From Umbribacter vaginalis (GTDB lineage Bacteria; Actinomycetota; Coriobacteriia; Coriobacteriales; Eggerthellaceae): a stretch of 64,000 nucleotides of DNA. How positions within the stretch are numbered: the stretch's first letter is position 1; the number at the start of each line of letters is the position of its first letter. This document shows positions 9,318 to 18,716 of this stretch, in pieces. The translations under genes were made by a program, and so were the position numbers. The notes below the pieces were generated by a model. It was given only the letters and a program-made list of their open reading frames with translations. It was not told the origin of the DNA and did no database searches. The stretch lies in assembly GCA_001552935.1 (NCBI GenBank), contig KQ959688.1, forward strand, positions 35,390-99,389, written 5' to 3'.

Positions 9318-9887
9318 CGTTTCCGCTGGTAGCAGTTGCATCGCTGTTGCCGCTCCGCATCCGCTGGCATCCACAAACCCGTACTAGCGTTTGTCCTGCT
9401 GCTGGTATCCGACGCACCCACTCGCATCCACGTTCCCGTACCAGCGTCCGTACCGCCGCTTGCAGCGACAGCGTTGCTTGTGCCACTGCCGTTGGAGCTT
9501 CCGTTCATATTTTTGCAAGCGCACACCAATGTCAACGCAAGCGCGTTATCGCTGATGCGCATCCGCTGATAGTAGCACCGTAGTTGCTCACCGACGCTAA
9601 TTGCTCGTTCAGTCACGCTCATAATTATTCATCTGATAAAAAACAATATATTTAATCTGGGATGGCTTAATTTTCAATTGCGCGAGTGGCTCAAAATTAA
9701 AGTACTATAGACAGGGTGCTCATGGTTCCAAGGGTGTCTATCAAGACTTGACTTATTCCCGAAGCTGAGTGATGTACAATGCAATAAGTAGTGCTTGATT
9801 AATATTAGGACCCTATAAAACCAAGCACTGATTGTAGGCACTAAGCTAGAAAAGCAGACAATTACAGAAATTCTTTTGCACACCCGT
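9318..9887. other. Gene-free junction between the ruv region and the AT-rich island
   Basis: Up to about 9600 the stretch is GC-rich with degenerate repeats, including a 57-bp-spaced pair starting CATCCAC at 9368 and 9425 followed by CCCGTACYAGCGT. From about 9620 the composition drops sharply to AT-rich and stays so through the island. I see no gene. The end holds one copy of the 24-bp element shared with 19252-19275. Confidence 0.6.
9862..9885. repeat. Left copy of 24-bp imperfect direct repeat flanking the island segment
   Basis: TTACAGAAATTCTTTTGCAC followed by ACCC. It matches 19252-19275 at 21 of 24 positions in the same orientation. It lies two bases before the stop codon of the ASCH gene, on that gene's 3' side. 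Confidence 0.6.
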
Positions 9888-10271
9888 TTATTCATGGCTA
9901 ATGCTAATGTAAATAAAGGATTGTGGTGCTGAATTTAATCCTAAGTCAGACAATTCCTTTTCTTGTTCAAATACTTCTACATCACCTAAGATATAGGCGT
10001 GAGCAATTTTATATCCGCAAAAATATTCTCGATATTTAGATCGGCTTATTCCTGCTGCAGTTTTTGTTTTTTCCCACAGCTTGCTGGGTGATGCGGAAAG
10101 TCGTCCTTTAATTTGGACTGACGCAACAATTTTTTTAAACGGAGATGTGCTATAGATGTACATTGTAGATACATCTTCTTTAGCCAATTGCTTTCTATAT
10201 TCGAATTTTTTAGTACCCTGTAATATCTTTTCTACATATTCTGGTTTTATTGATAAAAGAAGTGCTTTCAA
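9888..10271 (-). CDS. ASCH-domain protein
   Basis: A 127-residue single-domain protein. The N-terminus (LLLSIKPEYVEKILQGTKKF followed by EYRK) is the characteristic opening of the ASCH fold, a PUA-like beta-barrel that binds RNA or modified nucleotides. The Tyr/Ser/Pro-rich strand YIYSTSPFKKIVASVQIKG and the GISRSKYREYFCG segment also fit. ASCH proteins of this type have been annotated as predicted transcriptional regulators; the true role is unknown. It is the last gene of the four-gene restriction operon, 12 bases after its neighbour. The start appears to be TTG at 10271 with AGGGG somewhat far upstream, so the exact N-terminus is less certain. Confidence 0.8.
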   Translation of the reverse strand: MKALLLSIKPEYVEKILQGTKKFEYRKQLAKEDVSTMYIYSTSPFKKIVASVQIKGRLSASPSKLWEKTKTAAGISRSKYREYFCGYKIAHAYILGDVEVFEQEKELSDLGLNSAPQSFIYISISHE

Positions 10272-10283
10272 AATATATTGCCC

Positions 10284-11810
10284 CTATTCTTCTATAGCAT
10301 AATTCATATCAGTTTTGCCAAATGCTATAATTTTATGAAATTCAGTATCAGTTATTCTTGTGAATGGTCTTGGTCCACTTGAAGCGTCAATAATGCCCAT
10401 GTCTCGTAGATCGCTGAGTGTGGGTCTCTTGTTGAGACTTTTTACAAAGATAAATTTTATTATCTTTAAGCAACGGTTGTGATGTCTCCAAAAATTCTTT
10501 AACTCATCCACAGTAAAAACGCTACGGTTTTGGCATAATGATAAAAGATTCTCTTCGCTTTGAATAGAATCTATAATTTCATCGACAAGTGCAATAGTTG
10601 TAATGACCGATTTGTATTTTTTGACCTCACCGTCTTTTGCCATCCTATAGAAGAGAAAAAGATCTCCAGGTTTTGCACTGTTTGTAGGAGCCCACGAAAT
10701 ATATACTTTTTGAAGAGCATAACGATAGGCTGTTTTTTCAAGAAAGTTAATTCTGTCCTCAGTATTTAATTGTGAATCGGGCAAAAGAGATGTATGATAT
10801 TTTGCCATAATTGGTAATATAAATTTGTTGCATGAGCTTGAAATGTTAGGATAATTTTGCTTTGGGGATTGCCCATTCGTTATTGTCCCTAAGTGTTTTA
10901 CTAAAACTTTTTCACTTAAGTCATTATTGCGTTTAGTTCCCCAGTAAACAAAACCCCACCTATATAGCAATCCTTCCAATGCTTTCAGTTCGTCACGATC
11001 GTTATATAAGGTCACATATATTTCATCTACTTTTCGCTTTTGAGCATTATCAAAAATAATTTTTACAAAACGTTCCCCGAGGCGAAATCCAGTTGATTCG
11101 ACCTTAAAAGTGCCAACTTTTAAGCGTTTCTTAGGAGTAAATAAAGGTTGAATATCTGAATAGTTTTCCTGACTATCTTCCGTTTTAAGATACAAGAAAC
11201 CTAGTATTTGTCCCTCATCTGCACGACAGATATAGGCATCTTCATCGCACTTACGAGCAAACCAGCTATTAAAGTCATCATAAGAATCCCTAAAGCTGTC
11301 GAAGAAACTATCACCTACATCAATTTGACCGAAGCAGGTTTTCTCGACAGAGAGCGCCTTATATTCTATCAAATCAGGGTTATCTGAAGATACTTTGCTA
11401 ATAAAGCTATTGATTGAAAACACCCTATCTGCAAGCCCTAATCTGATAGCCTTATTTCTTAATTTGCGATCTTCTGTGATGAATGCGTCAACTCTGCCGC
11501 TGTACAATTCATACAATAGGCAATTATCAATAGCATCGTTAATATTCTTATCGTAAAGTGATACTTTGTCTAAAAACTCGGAGCTGGGTTTTTGTACAGT
11601 CTTAATGATGTTGTAGGCATCTAGTTTGACAGAAAGAGCTTCTTGCGTTTCTGGATCGCGATATTTTTTGAGTTCATCTATTGTATATGGATGAATTACT
11701 TTGTCATGTTTTAACTTATCTATCCAACGAAAAAGATGACCTATACTATAATTAGATATGCGTCGATTCTCGCGGTGGATTACAATGTTTGTATCTAGAA
11801 GAATTCTCAT
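10284..11810 (-). CDS. PIN nuclease - GNAT acetyltransferase - EVE/PUA-like three-domain protein
   Basis: A 508-residue soluble protein with three recognisable parts. Residues 1-140 are a PIN-type ribonuclease domain: MRILLDTNIV with Asp6, Glu46, Asp92 (or Asp95) and Asp114 in FITEDRKL give the expected acidic set. Residues about 185-310 look like a GNAT acetyltransferase, with the acyl-CoA loop GFRLGERFVKIIFDNA and the following strand VDEIYVTLYN plus RWGFVYWG. Residues about 330-480 resemble an EVE/ASCH (PUA-like) domain, with QKVYISWAP, PGDLFLFYRM and a later winged-helix-like tail. It sits 12 bases after the type III Res gene and before an ASCH gene. A toxin or RNA-targeting effector is a reasonable inference, not shown. 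Confidence 0.75.
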   Translation of the reverse strand: MRILLDTNIVIHRENRRISNYSIGHLFRWIDKLKHDKVIHPYTIDELKKYRDPETQEALSVKLDAYNIIKTVQKPSSEFLDKVSLYDKNINDAIDNCLLYELYSGRVDAFITEDRKLRNKAIRLGLADRVFSINSFISKVSSDNPDLIEYKALSVEKTCFGQIDVGDSFFDSFRDSYDDFNSWFARKCDEDAYICRADEGQILGFLYLKTEDSQENYSDIQPLFTPKKRLKVGTFKVESTGFRLGERFVKIIFDNAQKRKVDEIYVTLYNDRDELKALEGLLYRWGFVYWGTKRNNDLSEKVLVKHLGTITNGQSPKQNYPNISSSCNKFILPIMAKYHTSLLPDSQLNTEDRINFLEKTAYRYALQKVYISWAPTNSAKPGDLFLFYRMAKDGEVKKYKSVITTIALVDEIIDSIQSEENLLSLCQNRSVFTVDELKNFWRHHNRCLKIIKFIFVKSLNKRPTLSDLRDMGIIDASSGPRPFTRITDTEFHKIIAFGKTDMNYAIEE

Positions 11811-11821
11811 ACACTACTTCC

Positions 11822-14458
11822 TTACAGCTTTTTTACTAACTCATCGATAGCTTTACTGAATTCAGCCATACGTTCCTCTTGGTTGAAGAAGGGTAAACCG
11901 AGAATTGTATAATCACTTCCGAAGATGCCATTTGTTTGATATTTGCTGCTTATTTCACTTAAGAATTGTTCTTTCCAAGCATCTTGCAGTAATAGCTGCG
12001 TACCTTTTGGTTCAATATATGCCTGCATGTGCTTAACTTCTGAGAGTTCTTTCTTTTTAATAAACAGTAAAAAGTCGGGTTCAAAGCGCTCACCAGTTTC
12101 AAACGAGTAAATTACAAGCTCAGGAACTCTTTCGTTCCTAATTAAATAATATTCTAAGTTGTTTTGTTTAAGGGTTGGTTCAATAGTCGTTTTGAAATAT
12201 TTTACGAGTAATTTTTCTTCACTTGTTCCATAGTTATCGTTAAATACATACCAAGGCTCGTCTGTCAGGTCTAGGCGATAGTTTTCATTTATGCATTCAT
12301 TTTGTGAATCACCATGCCCACCATTTGCTTGAACTGAGGTAAGAGATATTTTTTTATCGTGTAGAACGTTTTTTAGCATTCTTGGTATAAAGACTGTACT
12401 GCCAACGAATTGTTGCTTAATGTTTGCAATGTAAGAGGCAATTTGCCCCATTGCTTTTTTGCAAGCTTCAAAAATATCTCTGCCTTTTAAGTCTTTACCC
12501 GTTTGCGTAATTTCCAGTGTTGAATTTCCTAAATAGGCCTCAGATGTTAAAAATTCTTTTAATGATGACACATGCGGGTATTTGCTTTTAATGATGTCAA
12601 AATGCAGCTCAGGATAACAAGCTGCGGCACCCGATAAAATATTGTAATTCACATTCTTGAAGAAAAATGTTTTTAGTATCGTTTTGCAGCGACTGCCTTC
12701 TTGTATTTGTTCTGGGCTTTCCGACTTGTACTCATCAAAAAAATTAACGACCGTTCCGGATATTGATTTTTGCGTATATCGATAAATTTTTGTTTTTAAG
12801 CTCGGCTCAATAGTTTTAATGTCGGATCTTCCACAAGGAATCCGTTCATTGGAATATACGTATGTTTTTTTGTAAAAATCAGAATTTTTAAAGTCGTCTT
12901 TTAGGCGATATTCACGAACGATTGGGTTTTCGGCTTGTAAACCTGTGGCAATAAGGGCTTGTTTCAACTCAGCAATGTAGCGTGAATCGTTCAGACTATG
13001 GAAAAGCATTGTTTCTAGAATACGATAATCGTTCGTAAGATCACCATCAAACTTACGCTTATATTTAAGGTCTTTGTCGTCTTCATATACAAACGGACAA
13101 TAGCGTGCTCCACGACCAATCAGTTGAGCCTCTTTAATCGTATATGAGCCAATCTGACCTGCTTTACCACTTGCCTGTCGAGTATCATACAAGCGTACTA
13201 TGTCGAAAAGATTTAATACGTCCCAGCCTTCATTGAGCATATCAACGGCAAAGATAAGGCGGATGTGATTATCTTTATCTTCGAGTGAGTTCACTTTAAT
13301 TTGGTTAGCGTCATTATCGTCTGAAGATCCATTCATGATGATGGTGTTACCTTCAGAAAAAGAGTTCTTAAGACTATGCTCCAAGTTTTCGAGAGTGTCA
13401 TCTTTTTGCTCAAAATAAGCTATAGCCTTAGAAAGAAGCGGAATGTTAGCGCTGCGTAAAGCCATAATCTCATAGCTTGTGAGTTCCTCTAATTTTTTGA
13501 AAAACACGTCATGGAAAGCTTCAGACTCTTTAATCTTTTGCGATTTAAGCATAATAACTGGTTTAATATTCAGTTTTAAGTCCGCAAAAAGGTAGCGACG
13601 ATATTCGCTAAGAATAAGAGCAATAAGCGTACGATCCCAGAGGTTCGTATCGGTTGCAAAGTTTTGAAAATCTTTCGTGTACCCACTCGCACGGAAACGC
13701 TCAAGTGGATAGTTGTAAATGATTTTATCTGTATACTTTGCGAGTACATTTTTATCTTTGAGATCAGCTGTTGCGGTAAATTCCAGTAGAACGCTATCTT
13801 TATTGGAATTAAAAGCACGATTTACCGTGTATTCCCAGCTTTTCTCAGCATCTTCTTCGGTACTCGTTTTTTTCTTCGTATAAGAATTAATATGATGGCT
13901 TTCGTCCGAAATAAAAACGATTTTATCATTCTCAAAATCAGCGTAAGTTGGCGCATTCTCTTTAGCAAACCACATATCTGTATGTAACTTTTGAGTGGTA
14001 GTAAATAGCAGCTCAATATCATCATCTAGAACCGTGTCGCTAAATCGGTCTACTTTTTTCACTTTAATCTTCATACCAAGATAGGAAAGATTATCAGCAA
14101 AAAGATACTTCGATGAAAGCGCGTTCAAAAAGTTTTCTTCCGTCTTTTTCAAAATGTTAGTTTGATTCACAAAGAAAAGAAACTTACGATAACCTTTTGT
14201 GTAAAGATAGAGGATAAGCCCTGCCATCATCACCGTTTTACCAGAGCCTGTTGCCATGTGAAAAAGAGTATGAATCTGCTTATTCTTACGCAAACCATCT
14301 TTTTCAAAATAGGTAACGAAATATTGGAAAGCCTCTTTTTGATACTCTCGCAAAACAATATTTTGAGATAAACTATGCTCAATAATATCTGGCATAGGCG
14401 CAAGCTCATTAATCTCTTTAAGCGTATCAAGTTTTTCATATAAGAATGATTCATCCAT
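11822..14458 (-). CDS. Type III restriction endonuclease subunit Res
   Basis: The 878-residue helicase-nuclease subunit of a type III restriction system. It has Walker A MATGSGKT (residues 68-75), the SF2 motif II DESH (185-188), further motifs including FTATADL and QLIGRGARYCPF (motif VI), and a C-terminal PD-(D/E)xK nuclease with Asp795 in FEPDFLLF and Glu816/Lys818 in YIEPKG. Res needs Mod for DNA binding and cuts after ATP-driven communication between two sites. The gene begins three bases after the mod stop. All catalytic motifs are intact. Confidence 0.95.
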   Translation of the reverse strand: MDESFLYEKLDTLKEINELAPMPDIIEHSLSQNIVLREYQKEAFQYFVTYFEKDGLRKNKQIHTLFHMATGSGKTVMMAGLILYLYTKGYRKFLFFVNQTNILKKTEENFLNALSSKYLFADNLSYLGMKIKVKKVDRFSDTVLDDDIELLFTTTQKLHTDMWFAKENAPTYADFENDKIVFISDESHHINSYTKKKTSTEEDAEKSWEYTVNRAFNSNKDSVLLEFTATADLKDKNVLAKYTDKIIYNYPLERFRASGYTKDFQNFATDTNLWDRTLIALILSEYRRYLFADLKLNIKPVIMLKSQKIKESEAFHDVFFKKLEELTSYEIMALRSANIPLLSKAIAYFEQKDDTLENLEHSLKNSFSEGNTIIMNGSSDDNDANQIKVNSLEDKDNHIRLIFAVDMLNEGWDVLNLFDIVRLYDTRQASGKAGQIGSYTIKEAQLIGRGARYCPFVYEDDKDLKYKRKFDGDLTNDYRILETMLFHSLNDSRYIAELKQALIATGLQAENPIVREYRLKDDFKNSDFYKKTYVYSNERIPCGRSDIKTIEPSLKTKIYRYTQKSISGTVVNFFDEYKSESPEQIQEGSRCKTILKTFFFKNVNYNILSGAAACYPELHFDIIKSKYPHVSSLKEFLTSEAYLGNSTLEITQTGKDLKGRDIFEACKKAMGQIASYIANIKQQFVGSTVFIPRMLKNVLHDKKISLTSVQANGGHGDSQNECINENYRLDLTDEPWYVFNDNYGTSEEKLLVKYFKTTIEPTLKQNNLEYYLIRNERVPELVIYSFETGERFEPDFLLFIKKKELSEVKHMQAYIEPKGTQLLLQDAWKEQFLSEISSKYQTNGIFGSDYTILGLPFFNQEERMAEFSKAIDELVKKL

Positions 14459-14461
14459 GGA

Positions 14462-16426
14462 TCAAGCCTCCTCATAGAAAGACTTCGTAAAGGCTTTATC
14501 AGCATCACTAATTTGATATGCTTCATCATCCATATCTGAAGCATTAACGTACAGCTTGTTCTTATCAACAAGCTTCATGAGTGCCTGTTTCTTTTCTTCT
14601 AATGTTAGGTTCTCAAAGTCTTTATCAGCATCAGCGAGTTCCTGCTTAGTAAGATAAGGCACAATACGCTCATCTGCATAAATGGCAGCTTTTACACTTT
14701 CAATAGTATCTTCAGTAGCATTCTGAATAGTGTTAATAAGCGTGTTCGCGTCTTCTTTAAGCTCGCAATAAACGAAAGAGCCGCCACCATGCCAGTTTTG
14801 AGCTTTAGAAATACCGCCTTGTTCGCCTTCAAGAACTTTCTTCAAACGTTCAACAGTTATGTCTTGAATGTAATCCATTTGTTCAACACCAATGTATCGG
14901 CGTCCCATTTTATGAGCAACGGCAGCAGTAGTGCCAGAGCCAAGATGGAAGTCAAGGACAAGGTCAGAAGGGTTACTACTTATTTCTAAAATAGCTTTTA
15001 TTAACTCTTCAGGTTTCGCATAATCAAATTCATCTCTAGAGAAAAGATCTGTAATTTCATTATTTCCATCTTTATTTTTTGACTTAGTTAGCAGAGTAGC
15101 TATAAATTCTTTAATCAAAAAATCACTGTTTACGGATGTTGGCTTTTCATTACGATCATCATCTTCTTTAAAAACTCTTCGGAATGGACGATTGCCGGAC
15201 ATAAACTTATAGTCGTCTGGGAAACCAATTCCGCCAGAAGCATACCACTCATCAAACGTATCTTTTGTGACTGCCCATGAACGCTTAGGATTAACAGGAT
15301 ATTCCTTACCTGTTTTTGGATTTATCATCGTAAAATCAGAATTTGGACGTTCTTGAACTGTCCTTTGGCTTGTCAAATCTGCTGTTCTCCAAGGTTTACC
15401 AGGAAAATCATCTGTTTCATAATATTTGCGTTCAACTTGTCTACCAACAACCGCATCTGATTCGTTGGCTTTAGTATAAACCAATATCCAATCAAAGTCT
15501 TGCGATAAATTAAAAGGCACATCTGATTTTCCATCTCTAGTTTTTCTAGGAATAGTTCCTACAAAATGTTCTTTGCCAAATACATCATCTGCTAAAACTT
15601 TAAGATAATGCATACCATCTTCACCCATATGAATCCAAATGCTTCCATGTGATGAAAGTAGCTTATTAGCAAGTTCCAACCTGTTTTTCATAAATGTAAG
15701 CCACGTGGACATCCTAAAATTAGAGTTATATTTAAAGCTATCTTCACCTATCGTTTTGTTGAAGTAATAAGGCGGATCAATATATATGCACTTTACTTTG
15801 CCTTCGTAGCGTTTAAGAAGGCTTGCTAAGGCAATAAGATTGTTTCCTTTTATAATTAAATTATCGTTATCGTTAAAAGTTGTTCCTGTTTCTTCTTCAA
15901 CGTGAATAGTGTCAGGATCTAGTTCTCCAGTTAAATCTTTTTCACCAACCGCTGTATAACGTTTAGCGTTTGTGAATACTTTAGGAGCAAGCATGCGAGA
16001 AATCTCATCACTCGCGATAGTTTCGTTATAGAAAATCTCACTGCGTTTTTGATCATCTTTATCTTGACCGCCTTCCAATACACAATCCTTGTAAGGGAAG
16101 TCGAGCACAACATCGTTTGTTTGCGAGATGAAACTGCCGTTATGAGTAAGCCCAATTTTGTTCGTATAGGACGTGTAAGAGTCAGGTAAGAATTCCTTTG
16201 ATTCCATGAACCAAGCGAACTTTTGCTTATCAAAAACGAGCGTACCTTGAACGTCTTTGAAGAAGGTTTCTTTCACATCTTCGTTTGAGAGGAGAAGGGA
16301 CAGCAAATCCTCACTCATTGCCATAACATCACTATACACAACAGCTTTAAGAAGCCTACCATCCTCGGCTTTGTATTTATCGTTTGTAAGTAGTAAGTCT
16401 GCTACAGTGTCAAAAATGTTCTTCAT
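14462..16426 (-). CDS. Type III restriction-modification DNA methyltransferase Mod
   Basis: The modification and specificity subunit. The DPPY catalytic motif (residues 217-220, IDPPYYFN) precedes the SAM-binding motif DFHLGSGTT (492-500), the beta-class order typical of type III adenine-N6 methyltransferases. The approximately 270 residues between them hold the target-recognition region. I start at the ATG at 16426, five bases after GGGTGA, giving 654 residues; an in-frame TTG at 16465 would add 13. No simple-sequence tract of the sort that phase-varies many mod genes is visible. First gene of the four-gene operon. Confidence 0.94.
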   Translation of the reverse strand: MKNIFDTVADLLLTNDKYKAEDGRLLKAVVYSDVMAMSEDLLSLLLSNEDVKETFFKDVQGTLVFDKQKFAWFMESKEFLPDSYTSYTNKIGLTHNGSFISQTNDVVLDFPYKDCVLEGGQDKDDQKRSEIFYNETIASDEISRMLAPKVFTNAKRYTAVGEKDLTGELDPDTIHVEEETGTTFNDNDNLIIKGNNLIALASLLKRYEGKVKCIYIDPPYYFNKTIGEDSFKYNSNFRMSTWLTFMKNRLELANKLLSSHGSIWIHMGEDGMHYLKVLADDVFGKEHFVGTIPRKTRDGKSDVPFNLSQDFDWILVYTKANESDAVVGRQVERKYYETDDFPGKPWRTADLTSQRTVQERPNSDFTMINPKTGKEYPVNPKRSWAVTKDTFDEWYASGGIGFPDDYKFMSGNRPFRRVFKEDDDRNEKPTSVNSDFLIKEFIATLLTKSKNKDGNNEITDLFSRDEFDYAKPEELIKAILEISSNPSDLVLDFHLGSGTTAAVAHKMGRRYIGVEQMDYIQDITVERLKKVLEGEQGGISKAQNWHGGGSFVYCELKEDANTLINTIQNATEDTIESVKAAIYADERIVPYLTKQELADADKDFENLTLEEKKQALMKLVDKNKLYVNASDMDDEAYQISDADKAFTKSFYEEA

Positions 16427-16944
16427 TAGTTCACCCGTTTTCCCTTCTAGAATAGTCTTTAACAATTCTCAATGTTGCAGGTAAGCTTTGCATTGCTGGC
16501 ACGGGTACATTTGCGCTTATTGTTATGTTTTGCCAAGTTGAACGTTAAAATCATTCTTCGTGATGGATTACTCTTTAATGTGTGCCTCATTCAGATTTGT
16601 GTCATTTTTAGTTTGTATAGCTTATTGTATCGAATTTTTATACCTATAGATATGTAGACATGCTTGTTTATGGTAAAGGGTATTTCAACGCGTTTAATGG
16701 TAGTGTCAGGGCGGCTTGACAATTGAAAAATTAATCTCATGCGCGAGAGCACTGCTTCGGTTGTGTGTGAATACGAGCGAGAGCGCCTGGCCTGCATCAT
16801 AATTGATACGTGCATGCATTCACTAATCCCCACGCACGTGGACGCCATTCGCCGGAGGATATTACTCCGTGTAGCTATATACTCTTGTGCTTTATAATTT
16901 GTTAAAATACAATGATAAAAATAGTTATTAAGGGGTGTGAAGTT
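16427..16944. other. Divergent intergenic region between mod and the surface protein
   Basis: About 500 bp without a gene separate two divergently transcribed operons and must hold both promoters. On the plus strand a TATAAT-like hexamer lies near 16893, and AGGGGTGTGAAG precedes the ATG at 16945. GGAGGATATTACTCC near 16854 is a short inverted repeat. CAATTGAAAAATTAA at 16721-16735 is nearly the reverse complement of a word at 9668-9681. Confidence 0.45.
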
Positions 16945-18633
16945 ATGGGCAAGGTAATACAATCGTTTATTGCTGTGTTTGTGTTTTGTGTTCTCGTTAT
17001 TTCGCCACTGTGCACCCCATTAGCTAATGCAAGAATAAACGCGCTTCCAGACGCTATTCAAAATCATTCGTATAATTGGAACAAGACTGTGAAATACGAC
17101 AGAAGCGGATTGCGTCCACCTACCGTGTCTGATGCCGATAAAGCTGCACTTGCCAGCCATAATTTAAAATTTGAAGCCACTTCATTTGGTGAGGATTTAT
17201 ACAATAAATATCCAAACCATATTACTCCAACAGGTCAAGAACTTCGACCAGGTACCTACGAAGGCTATACCGTTACCATAGGCACAATAGATGATTCAGG
17301 GGCATCAAATCCTGGCACGTTCACTTTTACTATTACTCTTAAAGATGGTGTGGGCAATAAAAATAGTTTTAAATTTCAACTTACTACTCTCCCAAGTCAT
17401 AAAGTAAGTTTTGATGTCAATGGTGGATCGCCTGCACCAAAAGTTCAATATGTTGCAGACGGTAAAAAGGCAGATGTGCCTACCAATCCTACTTTGGCGA
17501 ACAATACCTTTGAGGGTTGGTATAATGGCGACGCAAAGTACGATTTCGAAACGCCTGTTAAAGCTCCTGTTTCACTTAAAGCCAGATGGAAGCAAGCTGG
17601 CATACTTATCAATGCAATGCCTAAGCTTGAAGTGACGAATAAAACTATAACGCAAGGTGATGCGTTTGATGTTAAAAGTATGATTACAACAGCCTCCGAT
17701 AAAATTGATGGTGCCAATCTGAAAGACCAGGTAGCTATTACCTATCCGAACGGTTATGATCTAAATAAAGCTGGCACGTACCAACTTGGATTTGCGCTTA
17801 CTAATTCGAAAGGCGCCAAAGTATCAAAATCGGCAACGCTTACGGTTATTGCTAAGAAGCAAACCTACAAGATTAGCTTTTGCCCCAATGGAGGCACCAT
17901 TGATGGTTCAACCACTACCAAGGAAATCGACACTAACGAAAGCGGCAAGCTAACTGCCCCCGTAGCTGTGCGTGATGGTTATACCTTTGAAGGCTGGTCA
18001 ACCAATCAAAACGCGCAAACGGGAGAACTAAGCGCCGCTGATATTGCCGCAAAAACATTTACTGAAAACACAACCTATTATGCAATATGGAAAGCAACTG
18101 ATGACCATCAAACACCAGGTGGAGGTGGTATTCCCACTCCTAACCCTGACGGAGGCACTACGCCGGGCACGGGCGGCGATGGTGGAGATGGCGGTGCTGG
18201 CGATGGCGGTGCTGGTAGTGGCGACACTTCTACGTCACACAATAAGGTTTGTATTACGTTTGACTTTAACGGTGGAGTTATTGGTGCAGATTGCGGACCT
18301 AAAACAATAACGGTTGAAAAGGGCGCTCTGATTACGCTTTTAGAAGCTCCGTATAAGCAGGGTCATACGTTTTTGTATTGGGACGAATCACGTTATCAGC
18401 CTGGTGATACGTATAAGGTAGAATCGGATCACACGTTTACTGCGGTGTACGCGCCAGATAATGCGGGGCATATCTCAAAGCCCGAAAGCCCAGTTCATGG
18501 AGGAAACGCACTTCCTTCTACGGGCGACGCCTTTGATTCGACAATTGTGGCGCTGGTGGCATTGATAAGTGGAACGCTTACTTGTGCGTATGTAGGTGGA
18601 TGCGCCTTGTATCAAAAGAGAAACAGATACTAG
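16945..18633 (+). CDS. Cell-wall-anchored surface protein with InlB-type B repeats
   Basis: A 562-residue exported protein. Residues 1-29 form a signal peptide ending PLANA. An N-terminal region of unknown fold follows. Three Listeria-Bacteroides (InlB B-type) repeats are recognisable by the Phe-Asp-x-Asn-Gly-Gly start and the Gly-Trp near the middle: VSFDVNGGSPAPKVQY, YKISFCPNGGTIDG and ITFDFNGGVIGADCG. A Gly/Asp-rich spacer (GGDGGDGGAGDGGAGSG) lies before the third. The C-terminus has a sortase signal LPSTGD, a hydrophobic segment and a basic tail. It is probably an adhesin-like wall protein. No sortase gene is in the window. The start ATG at 16945 follows AAGGGGTGTGAAG. Confidence 0.9.
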   Translation: MGKVIQSFIAVFVFCVLVISPLCTPLANARINALPDAIQNHSYNWNKTVKYDRSGLRPPTVSDADKAALASHNLKFEATSFGEDLYNKYPNHITPTGQELRPGTYEGYTVTIGTIDDSGASNPGTFTFTITLKDGVGNKNSFKFQLTTLPSHKVSFDVNGGSPAPKVQYVADGKKADVPTNPTLANNTFEGWYNGDAKYDFETPVKAPVSLKARWKQAGILINAMPKLEVTNKTITQGDAFDVKSMITTASDKIDGANLKDQVAITYPNGYDLNKAGTYQLGFALTNSKGAKVSKSATLTVIAKKQTYKISFCPNGGTIDGSTTTKEIDTNESGKLTAPVAVRDGYTFEGWSTNQNAQTGELSAADIAAKTFTENTTYYAIWKATDDHQTPGGGGIPTPNPDGGTTPGTGGDGGDGGAGDGGAGSGDTSTSHNKVCITFDFNGGVIGADCGPKTITVEKGALITLLEAPYKQGHTFLYWDESRYQPGDTYKVESDHTFTAVYAPDNAGHISKPESPVHGGNALPSTGDAFDSTIVALVALISGTLTCAYVGGCALYQKRNRY

Positions 18634-18716
18634 TAAACGTGCAATGGGGGTTGGTTTTCAATCGAGAGCAGCTGCGAGCGTACATTGTTTAAAATAGAAG
18701 ACAATGGAGGAAAATT

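Noticed and set aside
9318-9887. tRNA gene as integration target of the island
   Set aside because: No cloverleaf, anticodon stem or CCA end could be recognised here or near 20.8 kb. The flanking 24-bp repeat is therefore not explained by a tRNA site inside the window.
9668-16735. Inverted AT-rich word CAATTGAAAATTAA near both ends of the restriction operon as an insertion-sequence terminal repeat
   Set aside because: The match is 14 bp with a one-base gap in very AT-rich DNA, and no transposase or target duplication is seen. Chance similarity is likely.
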